NCBI GenBank assembly: GCA_963842455.1
Contig: CAWJHE010000006.1
Coordinates: 744,001-808,000 of the forward strand
Direction: 5' to 3'
DNA: 64,000 bases
Source of the DNA: CAWJHE01 sp963842455
GTDB lineage: Bacteria > Chloroflexota > Anaerolineae > Anaerolineales > UBA4823
Under the pieces are notes generated by a model. The model worked only from the letters and a program-made list of their open reading frames with translations, searched no databases and was not told the origin of the DNA. The translations under genes and the position numbers were made by a program. Below are positions 45,263 through 55,480 of this stretch, piece by piece (position 1 is the first letter of the stretch; each line of letters starts with the position of its first letter).

Positions 45263-48200
45263 TAATTGATCAAAATCTCCGTGCTGGCCTGATTATTGGT
45301 CAAGTTCGGGTCAGCCTGGTTGGCAGTGACATTGGCAAGGTTAGTAATGGCGCCGGGCAGGGTTGGGGTGACGATCACAAGGTTGATCACTTTTTGGGCT
45401 CCGGCGGCCAGGTCTCCTAATGCACAGCTCAGCGTGTTGCCAAGCATGGTACAAATGGGCGCTCCGGGATCAGAGGAAACATATGCCGACCCGGTAGGCA
45501 AGCCATCAACCAGGGTTAGCCCGGTTACATTGGATGGACCCTGGTTTGTGACAGTAATGGTGAGCGTTACCTGGGTGCTGGTGGTTGCGCTGGCGGGAGC
45601 AGAGACAGATACCGAAAGGTCGGCTTTTGGCACCACTGTGGTGGAATCCGTCGCGCTCTTATTGTTGACTGCCGGATTGATTGGTGAAATCAGTGAAGCA
45701 GTATTGGTGATTGTCCCGCTTGCCGTGTTTTTGACTGTGGCATTGATGGTGAAGGAAGCGCTTCCACCTGGACTTAAATTGACTTCGGTACTGATATTTC
45801 CGGTCTTAACACCGCTGACTGCACAACTGGAACCGCTGGTGGCATTACAGATCCAGGAAATATTGGTGAGAGCTTCTGGGAAATAGTCGGTGACCGTCAA
45901 TCCGATAACGGCACTGGGACCGCCGTTATTGATCACCACAGCATAGGTCAACGCTTCTCCTGGCTCGATGGTATTGCGGTTGTCGGTTTTGCTGATGGTT
46001 AAGTTAACCATAGGGGTCAGGTTATCGGTGTCCATCGCCTGGTTGTCGGATGTGTCTGGATCGGTCATTCCGGCCTGCAGGACAACAGATGCAGAGTTAA
46101 TCAGGAGACCTGTGGCTGTGGGCAAAATGGTTGCACTGATGGTGAAGGTGGCGGTACCTGACAGGCGCAAGACTGATGCGGGTATCGATATTGCCTAATC
46201 CGCTGGCCAATTGGCAGGCAGAGCCGGCTGAAGCCACGCAGTTCCAGGTCACATTCAATAGAATCGATGGAAATGCGTCGATCACCTGGATATTGTTTAC
46301 CGTGATGGGGCTATTGTTTCGAACTTGCAAGGTATAGGCAGTGTTCGCTCCGGGAATCGATGTGGTGGTGTTATTGGTCAGTGTCAGGCTTAAGTTAGCA
46401 ATATTGGGAGGATAGGTTGCCGTTGGCGTGATGGTTGGTGTGGCGCTGGCAGTTGTTGTGGGCGTCAGTGTCGTGGTGGCTTGCTGTGTGGGAGTCGAAG
46501 TGCTCAAGGGATCGGGATCAACTGCATCCTCCAATCCGTCGCCATCTGTATCGCGGCGCAAGGGATCGGTGCGTCGCTGAATTTCTTCTCCATCTTTCAG
46601 CCCATCACCGTCAGAATCGGCAACGATGGGATTTGTGCGGTACAGATTAACCTCATCCCCATCGCTTAAGCCGTCTTCATCGGTGTCTTTCAGGTCAGGG
46701 CGTGTGTTGAGCAAAATTTCCTGTCCGTTGGTCAGTCCATCACCGTCGTCATCGGCGTCTCTCCAGACTGCGGTGGCTGTGATCGCCTGGATGGTAGCCT
46801 GGTTAGCAGATAGGATCGAGGATGCTGTAGCGGTAATGGCTTGAGCAGTTTGTTGGTTGACGATTGCTCCAACTGTCTGGGTGGCGCGGTCAGTTGCCCT
46901 GGCATTTGGACCGGTTCCTAACAACTGGTTAGTGAAAATAATCAGTACACAACTCAAGACCAGGCATAAAGAAATCAGGGCAATTAAAGCCCAGGGTGGG
47001 ATCAAGGCTTTGCTGTAAAAGCTGCCCGTATGGCTTTGGGTCTGTGCGGATTGTGAGCTGATATTGACCTTGAAAGAATTGACTTTTTCACTGCCAAACC
47101 ACAAGGTTTGAGCTCTACTGACCTGGTATGGTACCTTCACGGTTTCTCCGGGTGGGACGGTAGCATTGGCTCGTTTTGGATCAAAAGCCAGTTCTCCAGC
47201 CCGGTCCTCCCAGCTGAGCGTAAATGTTTCCGGAATATTTCCCAGGTTGCGCAACACCAACGTGCCCATATCACCGGATTTTAACTGCTTGGGCTGGAGC
47301 TCGCTTGAAAATTGGGAGAAGGCCGATATTGTGAGCGACAGGCGCAGCTCCAACACCTGCGATGGTTCGTTTTGGCTGGTGATACGTAGAATGATTGAGT
47401 GTCTGCCTGCCCGGCTGGTATAGGCGCGCGGTGGTCTGAACACCAGGGTGATCTCTTTTTGCCCATTCGCTGGAATGTTGACACTCTGAGGACGGTTTGG
47501 AGTCCATTCGCCTGGAATACCCTGGAGCTCCAGGTAGTAGACATCGGCTTTTGTGCTGCGATTATACAAAACGACCGGCGCACTGACGCTCTTTCCGGGT
47601 GTAACGGTTAAATTCGAATCGATTGTAAAAGCGCTGATTGGATTGGCATCCAGCCTGGGTCTTTCCTGTGTCTCTTCTACTGGAGGAACAGGCGCTTGCG
47701 GAGCTTCTTTGACAATCTTCCTGGTCGCTTGGACAGAAGGAATGGCGACAGTGTTCAGCTCCTGTTCAGCTTTTTCAATCCGCAGCCAGCTTTCTCCGAT
47801 GCGCAGGTTTTCGCCTGGAAGCCAGGGGTGGGGAGTTTCAGGCAGCAGACGAAATTCATCGATGAAGACACCGTTGGTGCTTTTCAAATCGGTAACCTGG
47901 TATTGTTGTCCATCGTAATCAAATTTCGCATGCCGGCGAGAGACGCCAGTTTCATCCAGGACGATGTCGTTCTCTGAGCCTCTACCAATGGTCATTTGCT
48001 TTCCCCGGAAGGGAATGCTGCGCACGGTTTGATCGGGGAGCAGGATATGGATATTGTCCCCATTTGCCTGGGGTTCATCTTCTGCAACTGGTTTAGAGGC
48101 GCTGTTAGGGTCCAATTCAGACGCCGGTTTCTCTTTGCCAAAATCCCGGATGATCGCTGACAGACTGAGATTATCCTCGAAACCAGCAGGCGCAGCCGTC

Positions 48201-49003
48201 ATCCTTACCGCAACCGGTAAGGACTGTTTTAAGGCAAGGCCTAAGTCCTGGATATTTTGATAACCTGCCTGGCTGCCAGCTGCCAGCGCCTGTAGGATGA
48301 CACGTTCTAAACTGTGAGGCAGCTCTGGACGGCTGTTCCGCATCTGGCTGGCAATCTCACTGTCCACGATGTTTTCTGCAGGATTGTCCTTTTCCTGCAA
48401 GAGAGGCGTACCACAAACCAGATGGAAAAGCAATTTTCCTGCTGCCTGGATATCTTGCACCACACCTTCATCAGATTCGGAATTTTCATTTTGTTCAGCC
48501 AGTCCAAAACCCAGGTTGATGAGCACGGGCTGAAAGGGGAGATTATCACCTGGCTCGCTATTCAGCAAGATATTCTTGGCTGTGAGGTTTTGATGTTTGA
48601 CGCCCCTCTGATGAGCATAATGAAGCGCCTGGCAGACGCTATTCACAATTTGGATAGATTCCGATAGGGGCAGCCAAAGCTGCCTGGAGCGCAATTTCTG
48701 CAGAGCTTCTTCCAGATCAGGGCCTGGAAAATATTCTTGAACCGTATAGACTTTTTCCTGGCTTTCTCCAAAATCGAAGAAACGAATAATGCCTGGATGC
48801 CGCCAGCGTAAAACTGTGCGAGCAAGTTGCAGGTAGCTTTCGACTGTCTTCGCTTGCCTGGAAAGTTCGGAACCCAGGAATTGAATGGCTACCTTGCGTG
48901 CGAACTTCGGATCATAGGCGCGATACACAGTTCCCCATATATCCTGGCGGATAGATCCTTCTATCTGGTAACGGTCAAATGATTCTCCGATGTGATCCAG
49001 CAT
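45262..49003 (-). CDS. FHA-domain pseudokinase with TSP3 and DUF11-like repeats, split by a +1 frameshift near 46162
   Basis: About 1246 residues with one base skipped. Residues 1-270 are a Ser/Thr-kinase fold that has lost its catalytic residues: Gln41 replaces the VAIK lysine (KVAIQFLG), HQN (137-139) replaces HRD, and Asn163 replaces the DFG aspartate (LINLGFGLA). Each sits at exactly the same number as in the active neighbour. Then come an intact FHA domain (MTIGRGSENDIVLDETGVSR, about 335-405), Ig/NEW3-like beta domains, one membrane helix (LIPPWALIALISLCLVLSCV), TSP3-type Ca-binding repeats (DADDDGDGLTNGQEI) and DUF11-like repeats outside. Sense is lost at GNIDTRISLAP and resumes one base later at SGTATFTISATI. 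Start ATG 49003 with AAGAGG upstream. Confidence 0.88.
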
Positions 49004-49045
49004 AAATGCAGCCTCTTTTTTGTGCTTAAGTCTTTTTTATGGCTT

Positions 49046-49083
49046 TGTGGTATGGATAAGACATCTGTTTTATCCATACCACA
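49046..49083. repeat. Perfect 14-bp inverted repeat between the two kinase genes
   Basis: TGTGGTATGGATAA (49046-49059) and its exact inverse TTATCCATACCACA (49070-49083) with a 10-nt loop, in the 115-bp gap. It lies 36 bp past the kinase stop on the minus strand but is followed there by A rather than T residues, so it is not a standard terminator; it could be an mRNA-stabilising hairpin or an operator. Confidence 0.7.
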
Positions 49084-49118
49084 ATCATCTAAACTCACTT
49101 CCCTAATTAAACCAGATA

Positions 49119-52100
49119 TTATGGGATTAGCAAATCCAAAATGTTAACAAACACACGTTGACCACTATTGGTCATAGCATTTGGACCTTTATCAAAGCCC
49201 CACAAGACGAACCGATCAACTTGCATCAGTATGGTGAAATAACGGGCATCATCCGGATCTTGTCCTAAAAGTTGGGTTCCCATCAGGGGGGTCGGGAAGT
49301 AGATGACAACATAACTCGAATCTTCATCGTATAAGTTCACAACCTGGTCATGGGGCAGGTTAACATTATTGGGTGTTTTCCAAAGGGGAGAATTAGCATC
49401 CACGGCGTATACAGATCTTTTTGAGCTGCCATGAGCCCCATTTGGATAGCCAATTAACAGGCTCAACTTCCCCAGGTAGGCATATCCGCCTTCCCCGAAC
49501 CCCAGGATGGCAGTGCCGCTGTTGACAATATGGTTGGCTTGTTGCCCGCCGTTATCGCCCCAACTGGAACCATTGCCGGTTTCATAGCCTATAATGACGG
49601 CCTTGTAGGGTGAAAAATTCGTCCCCAGAATATTTCCCATCGGTATAAGATCTACCTTAAAGCCGTGGCTGTCCAAAAAAGCCTTGAAGCTGTTCGCCGT
49701 GCTTGCGTCGGATGAGTAAACATAAGCAAGGGGTCTGGCGCTGGCAGCGGTTTGGGTAGCTGCTGCGTTGGCAGTGGCTGCCACGCTGGTCAGCTGGACA
49801 ACCGTTTGAGTGGCAGCCATTGAAGCGTTTTGTGCTGCCGAAGTTTGCGCTGCACCAGCCTGTTGTGTGGCGGCAAAGTCCACTGTGGGTGTTGAAGTCT
49901 GGATTGGGGCGGGGTCTTGTGCATCCGGTATTCCGTCCTGGTCCGAGTCAGGGCTGAGCGGATTCATGCCTCGGCTGACCTCTTCACCATCTTTGATACC
50001 ATCTCCGTCGCTATCCGGGTTCAAAGGGTCTGTTTTGTGAATGTTGACTTCTGCGCCATCATCCAACCCGTCCTCGTCCGTGTCGCGTTTATTGGGGAGC
50101 GTGTTTAGCTCCAACTCTTTGCCATTGGTCAGGCCGTCTTTATCGTCATCAGCATCCAGCCAGGTAGCCGTAACCGTAGCGGCATCTCGGGTAGCCTGGT
50201 TGGCGTTTTCAATGGCTAACACAGCAGCTGTTCCAGCCTGGTTGGTTTCCTGGACCGCAACAGCAACAGCGGTCCGGTTCGCCAGGGCGGTCTGGGTGGC
50301 CTGGTTAGCTTTGCCAATCACGCTGCTGGAAAGCATAGCAATCACACCAGCCAGTACCAGGCACATTACCAGCGCTAATGGGGGAACCCAGGGTGGGATC
50401 AATGCCCGGCTGATGACTTCACCGGCATGGGTCTGTGGCTGCGCCTGGGCGCTCTCCACATGTACTGTGATTGGGTGAATTTTCTCGCCGCCAATCCAGG
50501 CTCTTTTTTGCGGTTTGGCGCTGAATTCAGCGCTAGCATCCTGCCCGGCTGGGATATTCAGCTTTGCTTTGGGAGGTGTAAATGCCACCTCATTGCCGCG
50601 ATCCTTCCAAGATAAGGAAAATGTCTCTTGAGTATTGCCCTGGTTCCGGACAGTCACCCTTCCAGTCTGGTTGGCGCGAATTTTCTGGGGATGGAGCTCG
50701 CTGCTAAATTGGGAGAATGAAGATACGGTCAGGACTGCCTGAGCCTCCACGAATTGTTCCGGGGCGTCCTGGCTGATGACGCTGATGGTCAAGGGGTACC
50801 TACCTGCACGACCCTGGGGGGTGCGCGGTGGGCGGATGAGAATCGTGGTCTCGTTCTGATCGCCCGGCATCATCTGAATCGGCTTGGGTGGAACAGTTAC
50901 CCAGGGGGCCGGCACACCGCTGACCGAAATTTGGAAGTGATCGACTACTGCACCCTGGTTGAGTAACACAATCGGGATGGAAGTGGCCTGACCGGGTTCT
51001 GCAGTGATCTGGGCTGTTTCGATAAATAGCCCCACTCGTCCCTGTCCGCCGCTGCTGGTCACCCGGCTGAAATCGACCTGTGTGCCAGCGCCGCGTACAG
51101 CCGCGGCTGAACCAACGCCTCCTGCCAGGACCAGGCGAAACCAGGTGTTGCCGATACGTAGGGCTTTATCCGGTGTCCAAATCTCGGGAATGCCCGGCAG
51201 TAAGCGGGCATTCGCCAGGTAAGTGCCGTTAGAGCTATTGAGATCGGCCACCCGGTAATTGGCGCCATCAAAATCGACGCGAGCATGTTGCCGGGAGGCT
51301 GAGCGATCATCAATGACCACATCGCAATCCGGTTCGCGACCAATCGTGATGCCGGGGCGTTTGAGTGGCAGGGATTTACTGGTGCGATCTGGTGAGAGAA
51401 TCTGGATGCGATCTTTAGATACATCCGAAGGCGGCTCGAACTCTTCGAAGATCGAAGCGCCGCGTTGCTCGACCAGAGATTGCTGGTACTGGGTGAACAG
51501 GCTGACTGCACCTTGTAAGGCGGTTGGCGCAGCAACTGCAGTCGATGCTCCAATGTCTGCTCCTTTTAAAGCTTCAGCCAGCGCGCTGGACTTCTGATAG
51601 CGTTTGGAAGGGTCTTTTTCCATACTTTTTAGAATGACCTTTTCCAGCTCTTCTGGCAGGTCTTCCCGGATGGAGCGTGGCAACGGCACAGGCGTTTCGC
51701 CATGATAGCGCCGGGCTTCCGTCAGGGTGCTGGCAGGGAAGGGCAGACGACCGGTGGCTAATTCAAATAACAGCACGCCCAGGGAGTAGACATCGCTGCG
51801 GGCGTCGGTGGTCAAGCCCATGGATTGTTCTGGAGACATATACGCTGGGGTGCCCATGGAAGTGCCGTCCACGGTGACCAGTCCGCCTTCGACCAATTTT
51901 GCCAGGCCTAAATCGGTGATCACCGGCCGATACGGGAGACCCTCAGATGCCTCCGGTTCAATCATGATATTGCCTGGTTTCAAGTCCCGGTGGAGTACCC
52001 CCTGGCGGTGGGCGTAATCCAATGCCACAGCCACCTGGCGGATCAGGGCGATGCTTTCGGGCAGCATAATCCATTTCTTCTGAGCGCGTAAATCTCGCAT

Positions 52101-52400
52101 CATTTTGCCCAGATTGTCACCGGGGATGAACTCCATGACGATATAAAGTTGTGAGCGGTCTTGTCCGAAATCGTGGACCTGGACAATACCGGGGTGATCC
52201 ATACGAGCCGCGGTGCGCGCTTCTTGCAGAAAGCGCTCCTGGAAGTTGGGTTGCCGGGCGTAATGGGCGTGCATCACCTTGATGGCGACATCTCTCTGCA
52301 GCGTGAGGTCGTGGGCTTTGAAAACGGCGCCCATCCCGCCTTCGCCTAACAAGCTGACAATTTTATAGCGATTTAAGGTTTGACCAATCAGGTTTTCCAT
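49119..52400 (-). CDS. Transmembrane Ser/Thr protein kinase with FHA, TSP3 repeats and amidotransferase-like sensor
   Basis: 1093 residues, start ATG 52400 behind GGGGAGG. The PknB-type kinase at 10-275 is intact: LGEGGMGAVF (18-27), K41 in DVAIKVM, HRDLKPGN (137-144) with D139, DLG (163-165), activation-loop GTPAYMSPEQ. It is followed by an FHA domain (TIGREPDCDVVIDDRSASRQ, then NSSNGTY; about 345-420), NEW3/Ig-like beta domains, a membrane helix (LALVMCLVLAGVIAMLSSSV), Ca-binding TSP3 repeats (DADDDKDGLTNGKELELN) and a C-terminal 200-residue alpha/beta domain (LAYVYSSDASTANSFKAFLD, VIIGYETGNGSSWGDN) resembling a class I amidotransferase/ThuA-type fold. It lies 50 bp after the eCIS FHA-baseplate gene, so its phosphorylation targets may include that machine. 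Compare PpkA of type VI secretion. Confidence 0.93.
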   Translation of the reverse strand: MENLIGQTLNRYKIVSLLGEGGMGAVFKAHDLTLQRDVAIKVMHAHYARQPNFQERFLQEARTAARMDHPGIVQVHDFGQDRSQLYIVMEFIPGDNLGKMMRDLRAQKKWIMLPESIALIRQVAVALDYAHRQGVLHRDLKPGNIMIEPEASEGLPYRPVITDLGLAKLVEGGLVTVDGTSMGTPAYMSPEQSMGLTTDARSDVYSLGVLLFELATGRLPFPASTLTEARRYHGETPVPLPRSIREDLPEELEKVILKSMEKDPSKRYQKSSALAEALKGADIGASTAVAAPTALQGAVSLFTQYQQSLVEQRGASIFEEFEPPSDVSKDRIQILSPDRTSKSLPLKRPGITIGREPDCDVVIDDRSASRQHARVDFDGANYRVADLNSSNGTYLANARLLPGIPEIWTPDKALRIGNTWFRLVLAGGVGSAAAVRGAGTQVDFSRVTSSGGQGRVGLFIETAQITAEPGQATSIPIVLLNQGAVVDHFQISVSGVPAPWVTVPPKPIQMMPGDQNETTILIRPPRTPQGRAGRYPLTISVISQDAPEQFVEAQAVLTVSSFSQFSSELHPQKIRANQTGRVTVRNQGNTQETFSLSWKDRGNEVAFTPPKAKLNIPAGQDASAEFSAKPQKRAWIGGEKIHPITVHVESAQAQPQTHAGEVISRALIPPWVPPLALVMCLVLAGVIAMLSSSVIGKANQATQTALANRTAVAVAVQETNQAGTAAVLAIENANQATRDAATVTATWLDADDDKDGLTNGKELELNTLPNKRDTDEDGLDDGAEVNIHKTDPLNPDSDGDGIKDGEEVSRGMNPLSPDSDQDGIPDAQDPAPIQTSTPTVDFAATQQAGAAQTSAAQNASMAATQTVVQLTSVAATANAAATQTAASARPLAYVYSSDASTANSFKAFLDSHGFKVDLIPMGNILGTNFSPYKAVIIGYETGNGSSWGDNGGQQANHIVNSGTAILGFGEGGYAYLGKLSLLIGYPNGAHGSSKRSVYAVDANSPLWKTPNNVNLPHDQVVNLYDEDSSYVVIYFPTPLMGTQLLGQDPDDARYFTILMQVDRFVLWGFDKGPNAMTNSGQRVFVNILDLLIP

Positions 52401-52443
52401 GTTGCCTCCCCAGGATGATACAAATCCGGGTCTGTTTATAAAG

Positions 52444-52471
52444 ATTATACCTATGAATGTGTGAATTCCAA
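52444..52471 (-). promoter_or_regulatory. Promoter of the kinase gene inside the end of the FHA-baseplate gene
   Basis: Minus strand TTGGAA (52471-52466), a 16-bp spacer, TATAAT (52449-52444); leader of about 35 nt to ATG 52400. It would allow kinase expression separate from the eCIS operon. Confidence 0.55.
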
Positions 52472-53429
52472 CCGGTACATGGTGTAGGCTGGTTTGTTTG
52501 AGTCAATTAAAGCGGAAAGGGATGGCAGGTCAACCTGTTCCTTCCGCAATGGTATCTCGATGATAAATGTGAAGGGTTCCAATTTCTCTCCCGTATCGAT
52601 GATTTTCGCCTGGCAACCGCAATGAATTTCCATCAAGCGAGATAATGCCCAGCGTGTGCCACGGCGAGCATAGATTTGATGCGCTTCGGATAAAAAAGTC
52701 CTTTTCTGCTTCTCGTTCCATTGCGACAGCTGGTGGTAGAGCGAACCAGTTTTCCAACCAGGGTAAAAAACCGGAAGGGGTTGTTCCAGGGGAGAGAAAC
52801 AGATCGAAATTATCCACCGTCCACTCGATCGGAAGCAAGATCGACTCGAATAGACCCAGGAAACGGGACATGAAATCGGTGTGGTAAATGCCTGGCAGAT
52901 ATTGGAGCAGTTTTTTGCTATGCAAGTTTTCCGGAGATGAGAAGTAATCCGGCTGTGGAATAGAACTGACTGGCGGCTCAGCAACAGGCGGAGGGGGGGC
53001 TTTACCGCTCCCTGGTGTTCTTTTGCTCTCCGATTTCCTTTTGCGCTTTTCATCTTCTATCGGTGGGCTGGGGAAGTCTTCCACTTGAAGGGGGAGGATT
53101 TCTTCTTGCTTTTCAGCGATGGCTTCTACTGAAAGTGTTAACGAAAAAGGACCGATCTTGATCTGGTCCCCGTCTTTCAACAAAACCGGGCTGTTGGGTT
53201 GCAGTTTCTCCGTGTTCAGGTAGGTGCCGTTGGAACTGCCCAGGTCTACCAGGTAACATTCAGATTGTGTGCACTCCAGGCGGGCATGCTGGCGGGACAC
53301 CTGGCTGTCTACCAGCAAAATGTGGTTGCCCTCTTGTCGACCAATTTGAGAAATGCCAACCAGGATGGTGAGTTCTGTATCACCGCTGGGACCCTGGATA
53401 TGCAGTTTGAAGATCAATTCCTGGCTCAA
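52451..53429 (-). CDS. FHA domain fused to phage tail protein I-like eCIS baseplate protein, split by a +1 frameshift near 52733
   Basis: About 325 residues when one base is skipped. Residues 20-95 are an FHA domain with all phosphothreonine-binding residues: R31 (SQIGRQEGN), S45/R46/H48 (VSRQHARL), N67/G68 (LGSSNGTY). A proline/lysine-rich linker follows (about 125-165). Then a tail protein I-like module: LLQYLPGIYHTD, FLGLFESILLPIEWTVDNFD (the TIGR02242-type opening), FLPWLENWFALP, then (next frame) WNEKQKRTFLSEAHQIYARRGTRWALSRLME, the 'ly..RGT..GL' hallmark. In eCIS and contractile phages this protein closes the baseplate wedge and contacts tail fibres. An FHA fusion here is unusual. Next upstream: baseplate J. 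Confidence 0.87.
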
Positions 53430-53459
53430 ATTACGCCTCCTGTAGACGCGATAGGTGAT

Positions 53460-55476
53460 TTAGAGAAACTCAACACTGTGCAAACCTGAAGCGATGACGC
53501 CATGAGAAACCAGCTCCAGCGTGTCCAGCGGATCTCCCTGCGCTTCGCCGCCTGCCTTGGCATTGAACATCTCGACAGAGCGGATGAACTGGATATTGGG
53601 CACTCCTTGCAGGCATTGGTAAATATCTGATACGAAGAGATGCCGTCCAAATGGCCAACCTTTGCCATCGGAACCACCGCTCAAAGGGTTCAGGAACTGG
53701 TAGAGGCGCGCCAGGACCTGAGTTTCCACTTCGGTGCGCTCGACGCCGGGAGCAGCTCGTAATTTCACCTGGGCAGCAACCCAATAATAAGCTGGTGGGC
53801 GAATGTCCAGGCGCGTGGTCAGCAAACGCCGGTCTTCCAGGTATGCGTCCAGGGCCTGGATATCTTCATCTTTCGGCTGTAATTGTTCGGGCGATAAAAA
53901 GCTGTTGGGTTGGGGGATACGCGGGATGACCAATACATACACCTGCCCTGGAGCGATCCTACCGGCTTCCGCCGGGCGCGGCTGCAAACACTTCACCCTG
54001 CCGATTGCAGCCGGCAGCGCCTGGCGAGCCAGGAATTCATAATCTTCTTCAGTGACAGCCCGTTCGCGCGAGCGCAGCAAGGCTGGGGCGCGCATCATAG
54101 CGGCTTCCAGGCTCTCGGCATCCAAACCTCCCCAGGCTGGTTCACGGTTTGATACTTTGCCGATAAAGGGGATGCCAGTCTTGAGGGTATTCAGAATACC
54201 AGCCTGGACATTGCCTACCTGTCCGCCGCCGAAGCGGTATTGCTCAAATACCAATTGCGCTCCACGGGGTGGAACTGCGCCATACAATTTCATGGCGCCA
54301 TCCGGCTGTCGTACGGCTGGTCCAAAACGTAACTCTCCGTTGATAGAATCCAAGGTGTAGTGGTGGTCTTGTGCGCCTGAACTGGCGAAATCAGCGACCT
54401 CCTGCCAGGTCTGCGGGGCTTCTCCGTCGACCATTACCCGCAGAGATTCTCCGCTTGTGCGTTTAAGAACCGGTGTGTGTTGCAAGCGAAAACGTTGTCC
54501 TGGTGAGCCATCGCTCTGTCCCAGGTGCTCTCGCCGGACTGGCCTGGCATGCGTTGCCATCACTGTCCCGCCCCAGGCGTGCGCACTGAGTTTTCGAATA
54601 CGCGGAGAAATGTCGTAGGGGCGCATTCCGGCTTGTTTTTCGATAGCCGAAATTTCCTTAATACGTACCCGCACCCAATAGCAGCTTTTCTTGTCGACGC
54701 GTGTATTTTCCCATTTCCGGCAGATGGATGCGAACTTTGCCGCTGATATTCATACCTTTGGTGGTATCCATTTCCACTGCGCAAGGAGACCAGCGTCGAT
54801 CGTCTTTGCCGCTGGATGCTTCCCAAACATAAGGCGGTAGACTGGGGTCGATCCCTGCACCGCCGGCTGGATCGAAGTCAAAGTCAATCCCGAGCACATG
54901 CTGACTGATATTTTCTTCAAATCCCAAATAAAGGGCGTCATCCATCTGTGGCAGGCTGCTAAAGACTTCTGCGCCTTCAAAGCCGCTTTCCAGGCGGCGT
55001 AGATTATGCTCGCGTATGGATTTTTTGTCACTGCTATCTGAACCTTTGCTGCTCGAAATCCTGGATAGCACTTCGACCAGCTTTGGCGGTTTGACCACCA
55101 AATCCCGATCGGTAGAGAAAATGATGGACGCTTCGGTTTCAGTTTGGGTTGAAGCAACCTCGGTTTGGGCTGGAATGGTTACTGCCATGGTTTGGGGGGC
55201 TGAAAGCCAGAAAGTAACCGGCGCTCTGGCAGGCACTGGTTCCTGCAGGGTGATGCCTAGCATTTCCAGGAATTTCACATAATGCAATTGAGGCACCTGG
55301 TTCAGTCGATACAACATGATCTCGGTGACCCAGGCAAAAAGCTCAACCAGGGTGATCCCAGGATCACTTAAGTTATGATCTGTCCACTCCTTGCAATAAT
55401 GGGGAATTCGCTTCTTGGCTTCGTCGACAAGTTCTTGAAAAGTTCGGTCATCAAGTTTTGGTGAGGCAAGGCTCAT
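53460..55476 (-). CDS. Baseplate J/gp47-like protein of the eCIS, split by a +1 frameshift near 54690
   Basis: About 671 residues with one base skipped, the size of the 'putative baseplate assembly protein' group. The first frame starts at ATG 55476 with DRTFQELVDEAKKRIPHYCK, WTDHNLSDPGITLVELFAWV and EMLGITLQEPVPARAPVTFW, the N-terminal baseplate text, and runs to PEMGKYTR before ending. One base on, sense resumes as SCYWVRVRIKEISAIEKQAG and continues through GELRFGPAVRQPDGAM, GGGQVGNVQAGILNTLKT, RAVTEEDYEFLARQA (the J hallmark) and PFGRHLFVSDIYQCLQGVPN. The protein forms the baseplate wedge that triggers contraction. Neighbours gp25 (4 bp upstream) and FHA-tail protein I (downstream) are its structural partners. 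Confidence 0.9.
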
Positions 55477-55480
55477 TTTC

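Noticed and set aside
45262..46170. DUF11-repeat protein as a separate gene
   Set aside because: Its start is an internal TTG in the middle of a DUF11-like repeat, and the preceding frame supplies the missing first half; better read as one frameshifted gene.
52451..53053. Independent 200-residue gene
   Set aside because: Only its last 110 residues look like a protein (tail protein I end); the first part is a shadow of the FHA linker.
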